DNA from: Microvelia longipes
Lineage: Eukaryota; Arthropoda; Insecta; Hemiptera; Veliidae
Length of the DNA: 64,000 nucleotides
Assembly: GCA_018340805.1 (NCBI GenBank)
Contig: JACMZG010001870.1
Coordinates: 53,788,073 to 53,852,072 of the forward strand
Direction of reading: 5' to 3'
Shown: piece after piece, positions 57,850 through 64,000 of the stretch
Layout: the number at the start of each line of letters is the position of its first letter
Position numbering within the stretch: position 1 is the stretch's first letter
The notes under the pieces: generated by a model
What the model was told of the DNA's origin: nothing
The model's input: the letters and a program-made list of their open reading frames with translations, nothing else
Database searches by the model: none
Program-made: the position numbers and the translations under genes

Positions 57850-58585
57850 TTCTATAAACTTTTCAGTGCTACAAAGAACAAACTATTAGGCAATCAAGTT
57901 TTAAATTTAATAACTCTCTCAATTAGTTTGAGGACCATATTTCATTCATATGCATTTTTCTTTAAAATCACTCTTTCCTCCAGTTTTAGAGATTTTTAAT
58001 TATTTTATGTACCATTAAATTAACCTTGTAGAGATATGCTAAATTGCCAAAAATGATCAGTTTTTCCAACTTTTAGCAACAATACCTTAAAATTTTGACT
58101 ATTGAATGTATACAATTTTTGGGTTTCTTTAAAGGACAATAATAAAAGAAGTTTTTTTTCCATTCTTGGCCGTTTTGGTAACATTACTCGTCTCATATTT
58201 ACTCAAATGCTCTATCATGAAAATTCCAAAAATTCATGTTTTGCAAAAAAATAATTTTTTATACAAATTTTTAGGTAGTAGTTCCAAAAAATATGACAAA
58301 GTTAATAATTCGTTTTTTATAAAATTTACTCAGCTATCTAACGACACTAATTTCATCTTTCTAGCTAAAAAAGTTTAAGAGCAAATGACGATTTTATAAT
58401 GCGAGGTCAAATAGTTTTTTAAAATATTAAATTTGACCTTGTGGGAAAACGGTTGGAGATCGGGGTTTGCATTATAGTACATTTTTTGTTCTCTTGGAAG
58501 AGCACTATCACCTTCATGTTTAGTGGACACTTTATAAGAAACGCCCTGTATATACATATATATGCATGTACAAACCATATGTATT
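57850..58585. other. No gene recognised
   Basis: AT-rich. A 70-codon open stretch at 58166-58378 is Lys/Phe/Leu-rich and unconvincing. Confidence 0.4.
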
Positions 58586-58587
58586 TC

Positions 58588-58814
58588 TCAACAATTCTTG
58601 TAAACATGCTGTCTTTCAAACAGAATAATATTTATAAATCAGTCTTGATAGAAAAATCAACCATAGGTAGGACATGGACCTGATTGATAACTAGGTATTT
58701 ACCTGATTTCCAGAGTCAGCAAAACTTTTATAAATTGGCAAAATTAAAAAAATAAAATTAAAAATTTAATGTAACCAGTCCTAGTTGTAGTAGTAGATAT
58801 ATGTGTATTTATAT

Positions 58815-58885
<71 letters not shown>

Positions 58886-59040
58886 GGTGTGTGTGTGTAT
58901 TTTCTTGTAAACACCCTATCTTTCAAACCAATAAATATTTTTTAATCAAATTGAAATCTTTTGGAGAGGACACAAAACCTAATGAAAACAAAGAGCATTA
59001 AACTTGTCCAAATAATGGTGTGCACAGCCAATTTTAGGGC
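58588..59040 (+). repeat. R2 repeat interrupted by a (TA)n tract
   Basis: 'tcttgtaaacatgctgtctt' then, after the TA tract at 58806-58882, 'ttcttgtaaacaccctatct' again. Both stretches follow the R2 order, so two partial copies lie in tandem around the microsatellite. Confidence 0.65.
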
Positions 59041-59230
59041 AAAGTTTTGAATAACCAACAGCATAACTATGCGCATTCCTTTTTTAAAAATACAGAAAAA
59101 ATGAGTTACGAGTAGTGCTTGATAATTGAGTAACTGCTAAAGTTATAAAGCATTAACCGGATCTTTAAGCAAGAAATGAATTCCAAAGGAAATTCAGCTG
59201 ACATGAGGACCACTGCATCAGAAATTTTTT
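59040..59230. repeat. F1 foldback MITE half
   Basis: 'atgcgcattccttttttaaa', 'gtgcttgataattgagtaac' and 'taagcaagaaatgaattcca' match the right arm of F1. The left arm is absent. Confidence 0.65.
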
Positions 59231-59489
59231 TAATTTTGCAAGTACTACAAGTCAACAATATAAAATACTAGATATATTTTCTAAGTCAAAAAGTTGGGAT
59301 GACGCTTCAGGTGTCAACTTGACATTTGTCACATTGTTTCGGTTTATTCTTTTTATATTGTTCTTGATCTCTATTAATGAATACATGTTGATTATTCTAT
59401 CATTAGTATCAGTGTTGTTGCCTACTAAGAAGTTAAGACCTATATTTAATACAAGATTGCCATAGAATCAAATTTCGGCGTCAACAGCT

Positions 59490-60160
59490 GTGGTATGGGC
59501 TGAACTTCGGTATACGGTGCACCCTACTTTCAATACTATATATCGATATATTTTTAGTTTAGAGATATGACGTAGGAATAATCAATATACGCCTTTTCTT
59601 TTACGTTTTTCATTAATGAACATATTTTATTATTTTTTTAAATGTTTTCTCGTTGTTTGTGTTTTTATTTATTTGTTGTAAAATGGTTTATAACTATTTT
59701 CATATTTTTTTATGTTTTTATAATGTTTTAACTATGTTTTCATAAGAATAATCGATGATACACCACATCTTTTGTTACGCGTATTTTTTTACGTATTTTT
59801 GTGTTTGTTATTTTCAGGTTTTTAATTATATTTTTGTTGTTAATGTTTTCATTTATTTGTTGTTTGGTTTTTTTAATGTTTTAATTATAATTATTAATTT
59901 AACGACGCTGTTTACCTTTTAAGTGCTCAGTTCTCGTTTACGTGTCGTGTAACTAAAAATATATCGATATATAGTATTGATAACAGGGTGCACCGTATAC
60001 CGAAGATTTACCTAGAGGGATATACAAATATATAAATATAAAAATATATATTATATATATATAATATATTATATCGTATATTATATACGATATAAAAATA
60101 TATCGATATATAGTACTGAAAGCAGGGTGCACCGTATACCGAAGTTCAGCCGTGGTATGA
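59490..60160. mobile_element. Element with three copies of an inverted terminal motif
   Basis: 'cttcggtatacggtgcaccct' at 59505-59525 is inverted at 59987-60007 and again at 60126-60146. The adjoining 'tatatatcgatatattttta' is inverted too. The right end therefore seems duplicated, either a nested insertion or a tandem duplication of one TIR. Confidence 0.75.
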
Positions 60161-60328
60161 ACCCAACCCACTAACTAAATGATTCATTAATGAAATCTAG
60201 TTCTACTGACATACTTAACATAAACCAAGTAATGTGGGTGTAGGAATATAATGTGGCTTTAAATTAGAGGTCATATATAAATGTCATAAAAGAGCTTTCA
60301 GAGTAAACAATAGAGAATGATAACATAC

Positions 60329-60455
60329 CTTTTGATAACAAATGTGAATTGGCAGGAGGAGGCACCAATACGCAACCTACTAAATCCTCAGCTATCAGCT
60401 GCCCAGTGAACAAAGGGTTTTTAACCAAACCCCCTGTATTCTTTGAGCTAGACAT
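60329..60455 (-). CDS. Putative first coding exon of an unidentified gene
   Basis: ATG at 60455. The protein begins MSSSKNTGGLVKNPLFTGQL, then IAEDLVGCVLVPPPANSHLL, which looks like real, ordered protein. A strong donor AAAAG|GTATGT follows at 60328, phase 1. Another in-frame ATG lies three codons upstream. I do not recognise the family. The gene would continue toward lower coordinates, but no second exon was found before gene 2. Confidence 0.5.
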
Positions 60456-61025
60456 TATATACACATATTATTAATAACAAAACTTAAAATATACAGAATG
60501 ATAATTCACAATACAGACACAATTTAAACACAAATAACCAACTGCCACCACCGACGTAAATATCAGACGTGTTTCTCTTTTCACTTCTTCTTCTTTTTCA
60601 ACTGTCATTTTAAACAGGGTTGTAAAAAGTTTTTTTAACCCTGTTGTTTTTTGAGATAATTTCGATAATTTCTATTTATAGGTTCTTATTGTGATATCTT
60701 TAACTTTTTTTGGTTTATTATCTCAATCTTTAATACATACCTCACTATTTAAACATACCTAATATTTTTAAGCATATTTGCAAGTTTTAAATTATTCAAT
60801 ATTTCATAAAAGACAAATTTATACAATTTATCATTTGGGGGAGCTATTTATGAGTGAGGGGGAGGAGTAGAACATTGCCACGGTTGCTAATGTTAATCGT
60901 GGGCAACACTGTAACTGTTTTGACAGATTTTTTATGTACGTTTAAAGATAATTGATATGAAAAGTTTGGAAAATGGAAAGAAAGCTGTGTATAATTTCCA
61001 TAAAGTAGTTTTAAATTGAATAAAA
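60456..61025. promoter_or_regulatory. Possible bidirectional promoter between two first exons
   Basis: 570 bp between two divergent candidate start exons. Slightly less repetitive than its surroundings, without (TA)n tracts, and with a short inverted motif around 'aacagggttgtaaaaag...ttaaccctgtt' at 60614-60645. No TATA box is evident. Confidence 0.4.
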
Positions 61026-61070
61026 ATGTTAGGAAGATTTTCATCTGCCCTGCAGATCGCAGTGGAGGCG
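61026..61070 (+). CDS. Putative first coding exon: MLGRFSSALQIAVEA
   Basis: ATG at 61026, fifteen codons, then an excellent donor GCG|GTAAGT (phase 0). The peptide is an amphipathic helix, the kind found at the start of membrane-binding trafficking proteins or as a mitochondrial targeting peptide. The next exon is beyond the window or unrecognised, so no name can be given. Confidence 0.45.
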
Positions 61071-64000
61071 GTAAGTTTGTCTCTTATCAGTTGTTTACAA
61101 TTTTCTTATCAGACCTGTCACAACAAGGTCTGAAGTCAAGTTCCGAAGTCATGAGGCATTTATTACATACATTACAAATTTAATTGATATACAGTTCCAT
61201 TTCATCTTTAGAGTTATAGGTTATATACCTTTTTTAGTAAGAGAAGCAGTATGTTAATCTTTAAAAAGAATAATATACTGTTATTCTAAAATATGTTATT
61301 CTGTTGCAGCCTTCAATAATAAATTAAAAGCTAATAATGTCCTCTGAATTGATTTAGAACTCTATACAAGTATGGGCTGGGGAACCAACTTCCTGCTTTA
61401 AGGTGCTCCTGAAACTAAACTGAACCCTTGCCAAATCCCATGTCTGGAAAAAGTCATATTATTTTGTAGTTACATGAACTACGACACTGCCTGTTCTGGT
61501 TGTAAGTGTTAAATAGAGAAACAGCAAAGTAAATTCTATAAATAGAAGTAGAAAAAGAAAAGAAAGACATGTTTTATAAGAACAATATATTTTACACAAA
61601 TATTACCTCCTGAGAAATCATTTGAGTGGAAGACTTTAAAGGTTTCAAATAATAGAAAGGTAAAACAAAAGTAATGTTAAGTTGATCAAGTAATATACAT
61701 AGTGGACCATTCTAAGTAGCCCAAACAACATGTATACATTTAATCTTATATAAATTTATACACCTATAAGAGTGGACATACCGGGCCTGTTAGGCAAGGT
61801 GATGAAACAACTAATTTTACAAAATAACAAAAATATATCAACAAAGCAGCCCAAGTGGCTGAGGCTGTATAGCAGCTACTTACCGGTGACCTGTATTTTG
61901 ATGTTAACAAGTATATTCGGGTACCTATCCACAACTAATTATGTATTTCTAGGATTTTAATAAATAACTGACCTCACCCTATTCCAAGATAAAGTATAAA
62001 ATTAGGTGTGTACTGTGGTAAAGTGATAATTCTGTTTAGGAAGACAATACTTCTCTACTTGACCTCACGGAGTAAAACCTTGCACCAGTACTAGAGCCAG
62101 CAGTATAAGCCAGCTCTGGCTTTTCATGATGCATTAAACTCTTCATTTTTGTATCCCACTCAATTTGTTTTACATTTTGCAGTGTTAACATTTTAGATTA
62201 AACTGTTTTTTACTTTTTCTCATTTATACTGTTTGGTATTTAGGAAAGTATTGTGTTTGCAAAAAAATTTAGTAGCATCTATAAATAGGATTTCACATGA
62301 ATTATCTGTTTTTAAGACCTGAGTTGTTTTGATAAAGTAGTTTGTCTATAAGCTGCAAGCCTCGTACCTGAGTTGTTTTGAAAAAGTAGTTTGTCTATAA
62401 GCTGCAAGCCTCGTACCGAGCAACTCAGTTGCAAACTATCATCACTAGTATATCAGTACTTCTTTAGATAGTTACTCCTCTAGATGGTTACTCCCCAAAA
62501 GGGAGTAACCAAGGGTTTGATGTAGATAGTTACTCCCTAATAACAAAGTAAGAAAAAGAAAGGTTTAAGGGCAAAAATGTATGTGAAAAACAATGAAAGA
62601 AGAAAAGGGGCACTTTCATAGAAAAGGGACCCTAAAACAGCGGTACTTTTTCTATATAAGTACCCATGGGGCGACATTATAGACAAAGTATTGAATATAA
62701 TGAATTTATTAAAAATAAACTGGAGATATTTAACCTCTAATTGGACAGGATGTGAAAATACATGGACCAATGAGGGACCCAATTTCTATAAAAGTACCAG
62801 AAAGGAATATTAGAATAAACGTATAGAAATAAAATAAATATTTTAAAGAAAGAATACATTAATATGTGATATACTCATAAATAAATAGGCAAATATTTAT
62901 TCAAAATTAAAATAATAATTATGAGATATACTTAAATTGATAATAAAGCAATAAATAATTATAAATAAATAATGTATAAGTAATATATAAAGAGTTTAAA
63001 TAAAAAATATAAAACCTAAAACTAAGATACATAGACAACAAAGAAGCAAATTTGATACAAGCACAATACATAACAGAGTTACAGAAACATGAAAGTAAAG
63101 ACATCTGAATGTTTTATTTACTTTGAAAACACTTGTATAATTATAATATCAATTCGATTTTACTTTAGATAAAACGTACACAATAAGACTTCCACGGTCA
63201 AATAAAAATGAACTGTAACTTTTAAACAAAAAGAATAAAGATGTTAACAGATTTAAGGAATATGTTACAATTAAATGAATATGTCAAACGTAAATGACAA
63301 GTGTCATTAATAATTGTAAATATGGAAAAAATACATAACTTGGTACAAATGAAACTAAGGAGCATGAAGTTATGTAATAAAAGATAGCATTGTACGGGGA
63401 GCAACTGTTTGAAAAGGTAACTCTCTTCATAGCAACTAGACGTTACAGCGAGCCATTTGGTTAACATTTCTAGTATGTATAATTACTGTATAGGTAGGTA
63501 TTTGAGTATAGCTAGTGAGAGAGGTGGGGAGTCATATTCTCGAGTCTCCAGCAACCAATAATCGAGAGAGGCTCGTCCCTATATGATATTTCATATCATA
63601 ATAATATCAATATCACCGTCAATCAAACATCAAATTAGTGTTTTGAAAATACTTAACAACCTACTTTTTTCCAAAATATTTTGATTTTGCTATTATTCAT
63701 TAATTTTGTAGTTTTATAATTACCGCAAAAAAGAAGATTTTTGTTTAAAACATTTAAAAAAAGAAATAACACAATTCAAAACCCTAACCAAGGAGAAAAA
63801 ATAAATTTGCGTTTAAACTTTCTTATGCAGATAATATCTGAAAAACTCATACACAACAACAAAAATGAAGACACAACAAGACATTTCTTTTACTAAATCA
63901 AAGTAAAATAATATAGAGATAGAAGTCAACAGACATCAAGTTGTCTCTTCATTCATTGATTCAAAGTAAAATAATTGAAATAGAAGATAAAAGTCATTAA
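61071..64000. other. Probable first intron of the downstream gene; AT-rich
   Basis: Includes an R1 fragment at 62205-62335. Otherwise no exon, RNA gene or known element is recognised. A 62-codon stretch at 61772-61960 has no supporting splice signals. Confidence 0.4.
62320..62418 (+). repeat. 52-bp tandem duplication
   Basis: 'cctgagttgttttgataaag' ... 'ctgcaagcctcgtac' occurs twice head to tail with one base difference (gat/gaa). Recent duplication. Confidence 0.9.

Noticed and set aside
61772..61960. 62-codon frame with a hydrophobic end
   Set aside because: No start context, donor/acceptor or similarity I recognise. Likely chance.

Overview
This is a 64 kb piece of an AT-rich nuclear genome from an invertebrate animal. 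It has spliced genes with GT/AG introns of 0.3 to 5.2 kb, a large and varied transposon load (LTR/gypsy, Penelope-like, Jockey-type LINE, PIF/Harbinger-like, Helitron-like, 5S-rRNA-derived SINEs, foldback MITEs), many long (TA)n tracts and several minisatellites. The repeat spectrum would fit an arthropod or another protostome. I cannot place the species from sequence alone.

Genes. (1) On the minus strand at 2209-5560 lies one 3.35 kb internal exon of a Pro/Ser-rich protein, possibly a COPII-associated scaffold. It has an apparent 1-nt indel in a G8 run. (2) The main gene, 31826-55089 on the plus strand, can be rebuilt as 11 exons whose splice phases all agree. It encodes a 702-residue type I membrane protein: signal peptide, degenerate von Willebrand A-like domain, hemicentin/VWA7-like beta-rich ectodomain, one transmembrane helix and a 15-residue basic tail. 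(3) At 60.3-61.1 kb two putative first coding exons diverge from a 570 bp interval, which suggests a bidirectional promoter.

Layout. 0-2 kb: AT-rich DNA and a 5S-derived SINE. 2-5.6 kb: exon of gene 1. 5.6-11 kb: dispersed repeats, TA tracts and a foldback MITE. 11-15.7 kb: a gypsy element (identical 143 bp LTRs) inside a palindromic locus. 16-20.3 kb: MITE plus two nested Helitron-like elements. 21-29.5 kb: four tandem arrays, a Harbinger-like element with TAA target duplication and a Myb/SANT-like remnant, and a 5S SINE whose middle has expanded into a 61-bp satellite. 31.8-55.1 kb: gene 2, with introns carrying a Penelope-like element, LINE fragments, MITEs and two more Helitron-like copies. 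55-64 kb: MITEs, TA tracts, the divergent first exons, then intronic or intergenic DNA.

Most unusual: the GC-rich hairpin cluster carried by the Helitron-like family (at least seven perfect hairpins, all with 3-nt loops, within about 240 bp). The same GCGAAGC mini-hairpin core recurs in the unrelated 5S-SINE family and its satellite.
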